Source: Kangiellaceae bacterium
Lineage (GTDB): Bacteria > Pseudomonadota > Gammaproteobacteria > Enterobacterales > Kangiellaceae
Assembly (NCBI GenBank): GCA_019090895.1
Contig: JAHRVB010000228.1
Coordinates: forward strand, 1 to 64,000
Direction: 5' to 3'
DNA length: 64,000 bases
The notes under the pieces are model-generated. The model did not search any database. It was not told the origin of the DNA and was given only the letters and a program-made list of their open reading frames with translations. This document shows, in pieces, positions 25,540-35,436 of the stretch. Position numbers and translations under genes: made by a program. Position 1 is the stretch's first letter; the number at the start of each line of letters is the position of its first letter.

Positions 25540-26538
25540 TTAAAGCTTAACGATCAACTTTCCTTTATTTTCGCCAGTGAAGAATAAATTTAATCCTTCT
25601 ATGGCTGATTCTAATCCTTCAAGAATATGCGAGCGATGTTTGATCTTTCCAGACATAACGTAGGGCGTTAGCTTAGCAAGAAGGCTCGGCACTTCTGCAA
25701 AGTGATCGGGCATAGTGAATCCTTGAATGGTTAAGCGTTTCTTGATAACAGGAATCCAATTGGGACCAGGGCTAGGAACTGCTTTGGAGTAATCTGCAAT
25801 CATTCCACAGACGACCACACGGCCATGAGCGTTCATTCGTTCAAATATTAAGTTTTGAATTGGTCCGCCGGTATTCTCAAAATATAAATCAATACCCTTG
25901 GGAGCGAGTTTAGCGAGTTGCTCTGCCAAATTATTGGATTTGTAATTGATAGCACCATCAAAGCCAAGCTCATTAATAATCCAATCAGCTTTTTCATCTG
26001 TTCCAACAACGCCTATAACGTTTAAACCATCAGCCTTAGCCAGTTGACCTACCAACGAACCTACTGAACCTGCAGCACCAGTGACAATAAGAGTCTCACC
26101 TTGCTTAGGCTTTCCAACATTAAAAAGCCCCTGGGTGGCAGTTAAGCCCGGCAGAGCAAAGATTGACAGCACTGCTTCGTCAGGGAGTGGTGCTTCTACC
26201 TTATTCATTCCCGTGCCGTTGCTAATCGCGTACTCTGTCCATCCGATTAACCCCATCACTCGATCGCCCACTTGAAAATCAGGATGATTACTTTCTACTA
26301 CTTCACCTATGCCGGAGCTACGCATCACAGAACCTAATTCTACCGGTGGGATATAACTTTCTCTGTCTGGGCTCATCCAACCGAACATCGCTGGATCTAA
26401 TGACATGTGATTTTGCTTGATCAGTATTTCTCCAGGCCCTGCCGTCGGTATTTCTTTTTGAATCACTTCAAATAATTCTGCACTAATTGGTCCTGCTTGA
26501 GGACGCTTGATGAGGTTTATAGCTGTGTAAGTTGTCAT
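25540..26538 (-). CDS. NADP-dependent MDR-family oxidoreductase
   Basis: The 332-residue protein is a zinc-independent medium-chain reductase of the prostaglandin/curcumin reductase (PTGR/CurA-like) type. The N-terminus has 'NLIKRPQAGPISAELFEV', the nucleotide-binding loop is GAAGSVGSLVGQLAK, and later come 'GIDLYFENTGGPIQNLI' and 'RVVVCGMIADYS'. The ORF track starts at 26556, but AAGGGA lies six bases before an ATG at 26538 (MTTYTAINL), which I take as the start. It should reduce enals or enones using NADPH. It is divergent from a LysR regulator, with a palindrome between them, and is its likely target. Confidence 0.93.
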   Translation of the reverse strand: MTTYTAINLIKRPQAGPISAELFEVIQKEIPTAGPGEILIKQNHMSLDPAMFGWMSPDRESYIPPVELGSVMRSSGIGEVVESNHPDFQVGDRVMGLIGWTEYAISNGTGMNKVEAPLPDEAVLSIFALPGLTATQGLFNVGKPKQGETLIVTGAAGSVGSLVGQLAKADGLNVIGVVGTDEKADWIINELGFDGAINYKSNNLAEQLAKLAPKGIDLYFENTGGPIQNLIFERMNAHGRVVVCGMIADYSKAVPSPGPNWIPVIKKRLTIQGFTMPDHFAEVPSLLAKLTPYVMSGKIKHRSHILEGLESAIEGLNLFFTGENKGKLIVKL

Positions 26539-26647
26539 ATTGTTCCCTTTGAGCATTTCAGTTTAAAAATGATTTTCGAGATGATTTATTGGTACAAAGT
26601 ATTATTACTGCTACTTATTGTAAGATATATGCTAGTTTATACAATTC

Positions 26648-26670
26648 ATTATTGTCCAAACGACAATAAT
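26648..26670. promoter_or_regulatory. Inverted repeat, probable LysR binding site
   Basis: ATTATTGTC-N5-GACAATAAT is a perfect 9-bp inverted repeat containing the T-N11-A pattern of LysR boxes. It is centred 40 bases before the LysR start and about 120 bases before the divergent oxidoreductase. Confidence 0.7.
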
Positions 26671-26698
26671 AGTTTGAATATAAGGTGTTGATAACAAT

Positions 26699-27604
26699 AT
26701 GGATCAATTAAAAGCGTTGAAGTACTTCGTTGCCGTAGTGGAGACAGAGAGCTTTACAAACGCAGCTGCCCGCTTTTCTGTACCTCCATCATCGCTTTCA
26801 AGACGCATTGCTGATTTGGAAAGTAGCCTCGGAGCAAATTTATTAAAACGTTCTACTCGTGTGGTTCAAGTGACTGAGATTGGCAGAGACTATTATAGCC
26901 AAGTGTCACAAATCATCGATGATCTAGAGCAAAGCAATGAAGCTGTTAAGAGTTATCAATTAAAACCCAAAGGACAACTGAGAATAAGTTGTATGACAGG
27001 TTTTGGAGACAGAATACTTTTGCCGCTGCTGGAAGAGTTTAGTGAGCTCTATCCGGACATTATCTTGGATGTACACTTGAGTGATGAATTATCGGACCTA
27101 AGTCGGGACAATGTGGATATTGCCATTCGTGGGGGGTATGCTCCAAATGAGAGAGTTGTTGCGCTCCGGCTGATGGATAATCTGTTTGTACCAGCTGCGT
27201 CAAAAAGTTACTTGCAGCGCATGGGAGTCCCGCAAAACGCATTGCAGCTCAAAGACCATAAAGGACTCTATTACCGAACCCCAATCGGCCCAACGCCGTG
27301 GCTTTGCGAAGTCGAAGGACAATGGCAAGATGTATCAGCACCAGCAGTTGCAATAAGCAACGCAGGTCGTTGGTTGCTCAGTAAGGCTGTACAAGGGCAG
27401 GGCATAATCATGTTACCGAAGTGGGTGTTACAACCGTATATTGATAGCGGTGAACTACAGCTATTGGAGATTAATCCGCAATTATCAACCACCCAAAATC
27501 CAGAATTCGCAATTTATTTACTCTATCAAAAACAACGCTACCATGTGCCAAAAGTTAAGGTCGCGGTAGATTTTTTGGTTGCTAGAACACGACGAGAGAA
27601 TTAA
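26699..27604 (+). CDS. LysR family transcriptional regulator
   Basis: The 301-residue LysR-type regulator has a winged helix at about 1-60 (MDQLKALKYFVAVVETESFT, then NAAARFSVPPSSLSRRIADLE). A linker helix leads to the co-inducer domain (about 90-295; GQLRISCMTGFGDRILLPLL, then VDIAIRGG). It fits the subgroup that sits beside reductases and dehydrogenases (AaeR/CrgA-like). Divergent location next to the NADP-dependent oxidoreductase and the shared palindrome point to control of that gene, with the inducer likely an aldehyde or unsaturated carbonyl. No terminator with a T-run follows. Confidence 0.94.
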   Translation: MDQLKALKYFVAVVETESFTNAAARFSVPPSSLSRRIADLESSLGANLLKRSTRVVQVTEIGRDYYSQVSQIIDDLEQSNEAVKSYQLKPKGQLRISCMTGFGDRILLPLLEEFSELYPDIILDVHLSDELSDLSRDNVDIAIRGGYAPNERVVALRLMDNLFVPAASKSYLQRMGVPQNALQLKDHKGLYYRTPIGPTPWLCEVEGQWQDVSAPAVAISNAGRWLLSKAVQGQGIIMLPKWVLQPYIDSGELQLLEINPQLSTTQNPEFAIYLLYQKQRYHVPKVKVAVDFLVARTRREN

Positions 27605-27965
27605 CACTAATGAATAATGTTATCTCATTGATTATTTAGGCTCAAAAAGGGATCATTGCGACCCCTTCACGTCCAATGCTACAACTTATATTGATAGTAA
27701 CTTCGTTATATTCGAAAGGTGAACTCTCAAAATCACGAGTTCTCTCTGCTGTATTAGTAATTTTGGAGCCGAACCTGAAAACAAAGTAAGCTTGTTGCCT
27801 AACCAATATCGGGCTGATTATACTAAATAATCACAAATAGAATTTAATGAGATATTGTCTAGCTATTATTGCAGCAAGGCGTAATTGAATACTAACTAGA
27901 GACTTTGGTTTGTGTTCTTTGATTCAAAAAACCTAGACAAACCCCAAATTTTTAAGAGGAACCAA
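27605..27965. other. Intergenic stretch, no gene seen
   Basis: About 360 bases hold no credible frame. The last part leads into the AGAGGAACCAA ribosome binding site of the broken LysE gene, so a promoter for it probably lies here. Confidence 0.45.
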
Positions 27966-28607
27966 ATGACTGCCGAAATTAAGTCATAACTACCCGAACT
28001 AATATCCGTAAGCGTTATCGCCATTTTTATGGCAATTTGTCCTGGTGCCGACTTTGTGATGACCACTAGAAATAGTGTTCTTTATAGCTGTTTGGCAGGA
28101 TTGTATTCTTCGTTGGGTATTAGTTTAGCGATTTGGGTACATGTGGCTTATTCGATTGCGGGTTTGGCGATAATCATTTCCAACTCTATAGTGCTTTTCT
28201 CAATGATTAAATATCTTGGTGCTGTTTATCTAATTTACACTGGATGGAGGACGTTCCGTACAACCTCCAACTTAGATATTGTTGAGCAAACCAATAAAGT
28301 TGAGTTATCCAACTTTTACGCATTTAATATTGGTTTTATTACCAATGCGTTAAATCCAAAGACGACAATATTTTTCCTCAGTATATTTACTCAAGTCGTA
28401 ATTTCAGAGACACCGTTATGGTCGCAAGTCGTTTATGGGGTGATCATCTCTGTAGCTCATTTAGTTTGCTTCGGAACGGTGTCGTTACTCTTGAGCCTGT
28501 CGATTTTACTAAAGAAGTTTCAATTATATAAGCGCAGCATTGAAAGAGTAGTTGGTAGTTTACTGATAGGTTTCGGGATTAAGATTGCTACAACTAGTAG
28601 TGGATAA
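27966..28607 (+). pseudogene. LysE/RhtB family exporter with premature stop
   Basis: The ORF track shows a 192-residue frame from an internal ATG (28029), but the true start is upstream. AGAGG lies six bases before ATG 27966, which opens MTAEIKS, then TAA at 27987-27989, then LPELISVSVIAIFMAICPGA in the same frame. Removing that stop gives 213 codons, the normal LysE size, with the expected first helix before the PGAD motif. CAA to TAA is the simplest change. The rest is intact, with about five more helices (ALNPKTTIFFLSIF is typical). The family exports amino acids. Reinitiation at 28029 would lack most of helix one. Confidence 0.8.
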
Positions 28608-28944
28608 ATGGTCTGAGCTAGTATGTTAGATCCATCTAACGATCAACAGAAAGCGGTGTATGTATCCTGTGGGGCGAATGAAGCGGGTCTTTTGTTAATT
28701 TTAAGGTAAATCAGCAATAACCAGCTATTCGAAGTGAAAGTCTTGTGGATGATAAATTGAACGCCAAGTTATCGTAAGAGTTTCAAGAATATAACGATCC
28801 AAGGAGAATTTGTTAGCTCGAGGGCAATATAAAGTTTGTCGTTAGCCAACAATCTAAACCTTCATGATTTAAGTTCGCAACTCAAAACAGTCATTGGTTG
28901 ACGTAAAATAATGGCTGTCTCTTATTGATTTAAATATCGATTGT
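28608..28944. other. Intergenic stretch, no gene seen
   Basis: About 340 bases between the convergent LysE remnant and the second RND permease. No frame with a start signal and no clear hairpin with a T-run was found. Confidence 0.45.
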
Positions 28945-31900
28945 TTACTTTCGTTTGGTTGAACTTATTCTTAAATTAGACATACTCCACTTCAATCCCT
29001 TTGTGCCAATTGAGCGCCAGAGGTCTGCCACTAGATTTCTCACAAAATCTAAGAATAAATAGATGACCGGTAAACAAATTAATGTGGTTAACGTTGAATA
29101 GGCTAACCCACCAATTACTGCTCGTGCCATTGGGAAGTAGGGTGGTCCACCGCCGCCTAATTGAGTATCACCTAAACTTAGGGGGAGTAGTCCTAAGATG
29201 GTCGTTAGAACCGTCATTAATATGGGTCTTATACGATCGTTAGCCGCATGTAATATTGCGTGCTTTTTGTGGTGACCAGCATCACGGTAGTGGTTAATTC
29301 TATCAACTAATACAATTCCGTTATTTACGACAACACCCATTAGTACGAGAATGCCAATTAAGGCCATCATAGATAAAGTGGTGTCGGTGATTAAAAAGTA
29401 AATAAAGACACCGACTACTGCGTAAGCGATTGACGTAATAACGGCTAGCGGTAGCATAAGCGATTCAAATAGTGCAGCCATCACGATAAATATCATGAGT
29501 ACTGCTAACAACATGTTTGTGCTCATGATTTTTCCTATTTTTTCTTCGCGATCGGTGCTGCGACCAAATCCCCAACTATAGCCTGGTGGCAGTATAATGT
29601 TTTCCATTAGAGCATCAGAAGCTTCTCTAATTTCTTTAGCCGTTGTGTCTTTATAATCGATAGTTAACCGAAATGAAGTACGGCGGTCAAATCTCGCAAT
29701 CTGAGGTAGAGACTGTTGCACTTGAAGCTTTGCAACACCGTCTAAACGAACTGTTTTACTACCTCCTGGTTTTGGGTTAGGTAGTTCAATCGGTAATCCT
29801 CGCAAATCGCTAATTGACGCTCGTTTTTGTCCTTCAAACGTCAATGATATATCAGTTTCACCCAGCTCTGAACGAAACGTGCGAAGTTGCTGTTTTCTAA
29901 GTGCAATGGAAATATTTCTTCCTACCTCTTGGGGTGTTAATCCAAGTTGACTGAGCTTTTGGGAGTTCAAAACCACACGTACTTCCTGAGTGCTCATACT
30001 TGAACCATAGGTGACATTGGCGACGCCTTTTATGTTTCTAATCACAGGTGAAACTTGCTGGGCTATTTTTATTAAAGTCTCTGTATCTTCGCCGTTAATA
30101 CCTATGGTCAGCGCCTCTTGACCTCCCGATCGGTTTCTATCAAAGCCGGGTCTTCCAATGGCTAGTTTTGGCATGTGTTTTTCGATGTAGTCTTTGATCT
30201 CTTTATTAGTCTTAGTACGTTTGTCGTCTTCAATAAGTAATAAAGTAGAGCCGGCTTCTTGGCTGACGTAATATGAATAAACATTTTCAATATCGAGTTT
30301 TTCTTTATTATCGTATAAAAAATTCTCGATTCGATCGACAGCAGCTTCCACTCTTTCTAATTCATAATTTCCTTCAATGTTATATGAAATGAACAATCGA
30401 GAGTCTTCTTCCTCAGGAAACATGTCGCTATTAACAACACCGGCCAGACCAATCGGTAGAAAAAAACCAATACAGATTAATCCGGCATAAAATGGGTGGG
30501 ACATCATCCACTTAAGAAACTTAGAATATCGACCGTGTTCTTTAATGGTATCGGTATGACTAATAGTTTTCGTCTTAGATTTCATTTTACTTAATGCTAG
30601 TGGAATGATTGTCATTGCAATGAAAAGCGAAGCACCTAACGAAATGACAATTGTCGATGCAACGTGACTAAGGAAAACGGTAATATCGACTTTCTCACCT
30701 ATAATATTTGGCAAGAAAACAATACCTGTCGTGATGGTGCCAGCAACAACTGGAATACCAACATCTTTCACTCCTTTCAGAGTAGCTTCATAAGGCTTGT
30801 CGGGCATTTGTTGTCGATAGCCAAAAATACTCTCACTCACAACGACAGCATTATCGACTAACATTCCAATGGCAAGCATAAGTCCCATCATTGATAAAAG
30901 GTTGATGCTTACGTTCAAGAAATACATTGCTGCAAGAGTAATTAGTAAAGAAAATGGTACTGCGAGTGAAACGATTATTGTTAGTCTTACATCCCTAAGA
31001 AATATAAAGAGTACTAACGAAGAAAGTAAAAAACCTATAAATCCAGACTTTGCAATATCGCCTAGTGAACTGACTACTCCGTCAGCTTGATTTTCCATCA
31101 CGAAGAGTTTAATTCCTTCAAAATCAGGTAGTTCCTCAATGCGTTTCATTTCTTCAATCACGGCATCTGCTGTCGCTACTAGGTTAGCATCTGCCTCTCT
31201 AGTGATATTGATCCCTACGGCGTATTTCCTATCAAGATGACGGCCGACTTCAATCTCTTCTTTGTCGAATGATACGTGTGCGATATCAGAGAGTTTTAAT
31301 CCCTTGTCATTAACAACAAAGTTCTTAATATCATCTAAAGAACCGAATTGTTGATTAACCGTAACTCTAATCCCATAGTCGTCATCTTTGACTTCACCCG
31401 CGGAAATTAAGTTGTTAGAACCTTGTAGTTTAGCTAGTAAAGAATTGGTATCGATATGATAAGCTGAAATCCTTTCCGGTATTAATTCGATTTGAAACGT
31501 TTTTGGAGCAACACCGTGTATGTCTACTTTTGATACTCCCGGTATTCTTTCCAGTCGTTGTTTTAGTTGTCTATTTAACACCTGAAAAGAATCGCTTAGA
31601 TCGGTATCCGCTGATAGTCTAGCTTGAATGATTGGCTGATCGTTGGTACTTCCTGTAAATATAAAAACTCTTCGAAGGTCATCCGGTAATTCGTCTCGTA
31701 TAGCATCGATTTTTTCTCGAGCCTCTACTCCCTTCAATTTTGCATTAATCCCCCAATCAAAGATCAGCAAAATCTGAGCTTGATCTTGATTGCTAAAAGA
31801 CTGCATCTGTTCGATCGACCCCATAGTCGCAAGCGACTCTTCTAAGGGGCGAGTAATGTTCTTTTCAATTTCTTCTGGAGAGGCTCCAGGATAGTTTGCT

Positions 31901-32043
31901 TGAACAAATGTAATCGGGAATTGTATTGATGGAAAAAACTCTAGCGGTAAAATACGGCTCGATGCTAACCCCATCACAACTGCACAGATAAAAATCATCG
32001 ATACAGTCACCGGCCGTTTAAGAGCGATCTTTGTGAACCACAT
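28945..32043 (-). CDS. RND efflux permease (second of two)
   Basis: The 1032-residue inner-membrane RND transporter has the usual 12-helix layout with two large periplasmic loops (TM1 near the start, TM2-6 at about 330-490, TM7 near 515, TM8-12 at about 845-1010). The proton-relay helix reads GMLVDNAVVVSES, with Asp followed by Asn rather than Asp-Asp. It fits the HAE/MdtB-like group of multidrug or lipid pumps; the substrate is unknown. It begins one base after the stop of the first permease, with GGGAGAGC as ribosome binding site, so the two are co-translated and may form a mixed trimer as in MdtBC. Confidence 0.95.
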   Translation of the reverse strand: MWFTKIALKRPVTVSMIFICAVVMGLASSRILPLEFFPSIQFPITFVQANYPGASPEEIEKNITRPLEESLATMGSIEQMQSFSNQDQAQILLIFDWGINAKLKGVEAREKIDAIRDELPDDLRRVFIFTGSTNDQPIIQARLSADTDLSDSFQVLNRQLKQRLERIPGVSKVDIHGVAPKTFQIELIPERISAYHIDTNSLLAKLQGSNNLISAGEVKDDDYGIRVTVNQQFGSLDDIKNFVVNDKGLKLSDIAHVSFDKEEIEVGRHLDRKYAVGINITREADANLVATADAVIEEMKRIEELPDFEGIKLFVMENQADGVVSSLGDIAKSGFIGFLLSSLVLFIFLRDVRLTIIVSLAVPFSLLITLAAMYFLNVSINLLSMMGLMLAIGMLVDNAVVVSESIFGYRQQMPDKPYEATLKGVKDVGIPVVAGTITTGIVFLPNIIGEKVDITVFLSHVASTIVISLGASLFIAMTIIPLALSKMKSKTKTISHTDTIKEHGRYSKFLKWMMSHPFYAGLICIGFFLPIGLAGVVNSDMFPEEEDSRLFISYNIEGNYELERVEAAVDRIENFLYDNKEKLDIENVYSYYVSQEAGSTLLLIEDDKRTKTNKEIKDYIEKHMPKLAIGRPGFDRNRSGGQEALTIGINGEDTETLIKIAQQVSPVIRNIKGVANVTYGSSMSTQEVRVVLNSQKLSQLGLTPQEVGRNISIALRKQQLRTFRSELGETDISLTFEGQKRASISDLRGLPIELPNPKPGGSKTVRLDGVAKLQVQQSLPQIARFDRRTSFRLTIDYKDTTAKEIREASDALMENIILPPGYSWGFGRSTDREEKIGKIMSTNMLLAVLMIFIVMAALFESLMLPLAVITSIAYAVVGVFIYFLITDTTLSMMALIGILVLMGVVVNNGIVLVDRINHYRDAGHHKKHAILHAANDRIRPILMTVLTTILGLLPLSLGDTQLGGGGPPYFPMARAVIGGLAYSTLTTLICLPVIYLFLDFVRNLVADLWRSIGTKGLKWSMSNLRISSTKRK

Positions 32044-32044
32044 A

Positions 32045-35000
32045 TTATTGCTCTCCCTCTAAACTAAGCGAGTCAAGATTTAGTTCGTTTAGCTCAATGG
32101 TTTTAGAATAATCTTTGTTATCCAGTATTTGATACATCACTGGAATAATAATTAGAGTTAACAATGTCGATGCTAGTAATCCGCCGATCACTGTGATTGC
32201 CATAGGCGCTCTTATTTCAGTTCCTTCACCGATGCCAATTGCGAGTGGGATCATACCCAATGTAGTTGTCATCGTGGTCATCAATATAGGGCGAAGTCTA
32301 GATTCTGCAGCTTGTACAATGGCGTCCATTTTACTAATCCCAGCTACACGCAATTGATTAATTCGGTCTATGAGTACTATTGCGTTATTAACAACAATAC
32401 CTGCAAGCATAATAAGACCTAGAAAGACCACTACACTTAGCTCTGTATTAGTGATAATAAGCGCGAATATAGCCCCGATAACCGCAAGTGGTACGCTCAA
32501 TAGAATTATAAACGGGTGTAGTAGAGACTCAAATTGAGAGGCCATTACTAAATAAACCAGAAATATAGCGAGAGCGAGTGCCACTAATAGCGAGTCATAA
32601 CTTCTTTCCATTTCTTCGCCTTGGCCACCAATTTGAAAATTAGTTCCAAACGGCAATCGCAGGTCGGATAAAAGAATTTGAGCTTCGTTTGTCGCTTCGC
32701 CTATCCCTCCATAAGCTACCTGCGCTTCAACTAGCACTACACGCTGTTGATCGATTCTCATGACTTCGCTCGGACCTTGAGTTAATCGGATCTCGGCGAC
32801 AGCTTGTAATGGTATCGGTCGAACGGAACTCGGGTTAATAAGTAGATTTTTAACATCATCTAGCTCGTCTCTGGCGGAATCCTCCAAACGCACTAAAACT
32901 TCGATTTGTTGTTCTCTCAAACGATAACGAGTCGCTTTGTTGCCACGGATAGAGTTGACAACAACGTTGTTTGCTTGCTCGATAGAAAGTCCAAGTTGGG
33001 CCATTTTTTCTTGGTCAAACGTAATTTGAACTTCGGGATAACCGCGTTTCATATTAGTATGTAAGTCAATATACCGATCAGAAGATGATAGCTTTTCGAC
33101 AATTTTCTCTGCGGCGCTTTTCAACATGTCAATGTCGTAACCATAAACTTCTATACTCAATGGTGTAGAGAAACTGAATAACTGAGGTCGCTCAACATCG
33201 GCAACTAGTCCTTTACTTTCTTTGGCTAATAACTGACGAATGGTATATAACAATCGGTCCTCACCTTCACGAGAAATTCCTTGTTCAAGAAGCAGACTAA
33301 ACTCCGCTTGGTTTTCGCCTTCTTGTTCAGGGTTTGCCGTTAGTTTATTTCCGGAACCGGCAACAGCAAAAACTTCTTTTACACCATCAATCACTTGTAA
33401 GCTTTGTGATAGTGCCATCACTTTTTTGTCGGTCAATTCTATCGCCATACCAGGACTGTACTGAACTCTCACGACCAACTCGCCCTGAGCCATTTCAGGT
33501 AAGACAACCCTTGGAATATCCTTAATAAGGTAGAGAGTGCTACCAAACAAACTTACCGCAAGAACGAGAGTTATTGCTTTGGAGTTTAAAGATGATTTAA
33601 GCAATGATAAATAGAATACTGATAGTGGTTGATACACTTTATCAAATAGTTTCTTGAGTAAGCCAAATCCAAATCCAAAAACAACCGATAGTCCTTTTGC
33701 AACTATTTTAACTACAAAAAACGCCCCCGCTAGGACCAGTAAGATAATTTCGAATGGTAACAAAAGGATTCTTATCCAAGTGCGTTTTTGACTTCTTTCT
33801 ACGACAGGTAAAGAGCCTGATTTTTTTTCTCCAATCGCTGCCATTGTCGGAATGATTGTTAGAGCAACACCGAGAGATACGATTAACGAAAATGTGATGG
33901 TTAACGCTTGGTCTCGAAATAGTTGGCCTGCGATACCTTCGACGAAAACAAGCGGTAAAAATACTGCAATAGTGGTTAAAGTAGAAGCCGTAATAGCCCC
34001 TGAAACTTCATTTGCTCCTTCTAACGCTGCCTGCACTATGGTGGTACCTTGTTCTTTCTTCTTGGCGATATTTTCTAACACAACGATTGCGTTATCGACC
34101 AGCATACCAACGGCTAACGCTAGCCCACCGAGAGACATGATATTCATATCGATATTTGCGGCAAACATCAAATTAAAAGTAATAATGATTGATAGTGGGA
34201 TGGTAAGAGATATGATCAAAGTTGGACCAAACTGACCGAGGAATAGATAGATAACGACCATTGCTAGTAGACCGCCGATAAGTGCTGACATGACTAATTC
34301 CGATATAGCGTTATCGATAAACTCTGAAGCATCAGTAAGTACGGTCAACTTCATTCCTTCTTCTAGTTCTTTGTTGATTTTAGAGAGTTGAAAATGCACG
34401 GCTTCGGCAACTCTAACGGTATTCGCATCTCCTTCTTTATAAATTGACAGCTCTACTGCTTGTTGGCCGTTGTGACGAATAATAGCGGTTGGATCTTTAA
34501 ACGCAGACTTGACAGTCGCAATATCCTTTAACCGTACAATCTTTTGATCTTTAGAGAGAATTATAGTGTTCGAGAAATCATCAATGGAACGGTATTCGTT
34601 AAAGGTTCGAACCAACAGCTGTTGATGCCCATTTCTTATTTGCCCACCACTCATATTAATATTTTGAGTCCGAAGTTTATTTGCTATATCTGAGACAGAA
34701 ATACTGAGTTGTGCTAGTTTTTCTTGGTTAAGTGAAATCTGGATTTCATCTTCTAGTCCTCCGGATGCTTTTGATGCAGCTACGCCTTCGATTGTTTCAA
34801 TCCGTCTGGAGAGTTGTAAGTCAGCGTAGCGTCTTAAACTAGAAAGGGCCGCTATTGGATCTTCGCCATCTTGTACGTCTTTACTTAAACTCATGCGAAT
34901 AATCGGGTCGTTGTTCGGATTGAATCTTAGGAGTGAGGGCGCTGTTACTTCAAGGGGGAGTTGAACTTGTTCGAGTTTTTCTCTAACGTCTAAGCTAGCG

Positions 35001-35308
35001 ACGTCAATGTTGGTTCCCCAATAAAACTCTAGGTAGACATCGGATCGACCTGCTTTTGATACGGAGCGAACTTGACGCAATCCTCGAATTGTTCCTAACA
35101 CGCCTTCAAGGGGTCTTGATATTAGGTTTTCAACTTCCGCGGGTGCTGCTCCTTCAAAATCGGTACGGACTGTTAGAGTGGGATAGCTCAGCTCAGGAAG
35201 TAAATTAAATCCAAGACGATTGAGTAGCACCAATCCGAACACGAGTGCCGCGAGAGTGAACATAGCGACAGTGACCGGTCTGCGAATGGCGGTAGCAATA
35301 AGGTTCAT
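32045..35308 (-). CDS. RND efflux permease (first of two)
   Basis: The 1087-residue RND permease carries the relay motif GMLVDNAIVVLEN near residue 405. It is about 50 residues longer than its neighbour. Between TM6 (about 470-492) and TM7 (about 578-596) there is an extra hydrophobic stretch at about 510-555 (WIRILLLPFEIILLVLAGAF, then FVVKIVAKGL and VVFGFGFGLL), which looks like an added helix pair or amphipathic segment. It is the middle gene of the operon adaptor-permease-permease, 128 bases after the adaptor. The two permeases are only moderately similar, so they are not a recent duplication. Confidence 0.95.
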   Translation of the reverse strand: MNLIATAIRRPVTVAMFTLAALVFGLVLLNRLGFNLLPELSYPTLTVRTDFEGAAPAEVENLISRPLEGVLGTIRGLRQVRSVSKAGRSDVYLEFYWGTNIDVASLDVREKLEQVQLPLEVTAPSLLRFNPNNDPIIRMSLSKDVQDGEDPIAALSSLRRYADLQLSRRIETIEGVAASKASGGLEDEIQISLNQEKLAQLSISVSDIANKLRTQNINMSGGQIRNGHQQLLVRTFNEYRSIDDFSNTIILSKDQKIVRLKDIATVKSAFKDPTAIIRHNGQQAVELSIYKEGDANTVRVAEAVHFQLSKINKELEEGMKLTVLTDASEFIDNAISELVMSALIGGLLAMVVIYLFLGQFGPTLIISLTIPLSIIITFNLMFAANIDMNIMSLGGLALAVGMLVDNAIVVLENIAKKKEQGTTIVQAALEGANEVSGAITASTLTTIAVFLPLVFVEGIAGQLFRDQALTITFSLIVSLGVALTIIPTMAAIGEKKSGSLPVVERSQKRTWIRILLLPFEIILLVLAGAFFVVKIVAKGLSVVFGFGFGLLKKLFDKVYQPLSVFYLSLLKSSLNSKAITLVLAVSLFGSTLYLIKDIPRVVLPEMAQGELVVRVQYSPGMAIELTDKKVMALSQSLQVIDGVKEVFAVAGSGNKLTANPEQEGENQAEFSLLLEQGISREGEDRLLYTIRQLLAKESKGLVADVERPQLFSFSTPLSIEVYGYDIDMLKSAAEKIVEKLSSSDRYIDLHTNMKRGYPEVQITFDQEKMAQLGLSIEQANNVVVNSIRGNKATRYRLREQQIEVLVRLEDSARDELDDVKNLLINPSSVRPIPLQAVAEIRLTQGPSEVMRIDQQRVVLVEAQVAYGGIGEATNEAQILLSDLRLPFGTNFQIGGQGEEMERSYDSLLVALALAIFLVYLVMASQFESLLHPFIILLSVPLAVIGAIFALIITNTELSVVVFLGLIMLAGIVVNNAIVLIDRINQLRVAGISKMDAIVQAAESRLRPILMTTMTTTLGMIPLAIGIGEGTEIRAPMAITVIGGLLASTLLTLIIIPVMYQILDNKDYSKTIELNELNLDSLSLEGEQ

Positions 35309-35436
35309 AAATTTTAGTCCTTGGATTGAACAATAGTATTTCGTGCTCTATAAAGAAGCTATAAAGCACCAATTATGGCAGTCTCAAATGTCAGTATTAA
35401 ACGAGAGTGTTCGTTTAAGTTAATTCTATTCGCCCA

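Noticed and set aside
27640-27670. Hairpin AAGGGATC/GACCCCTT after the LysR gene
   Set aside because: It has a mismatch and no T-run, so it is too weak to call a terminator.
33852-34235. 127-aa plus-strand frame inside the first RND permease
   Set aside because: It is antisense to conserved permease sequence and has low-complexity composition.
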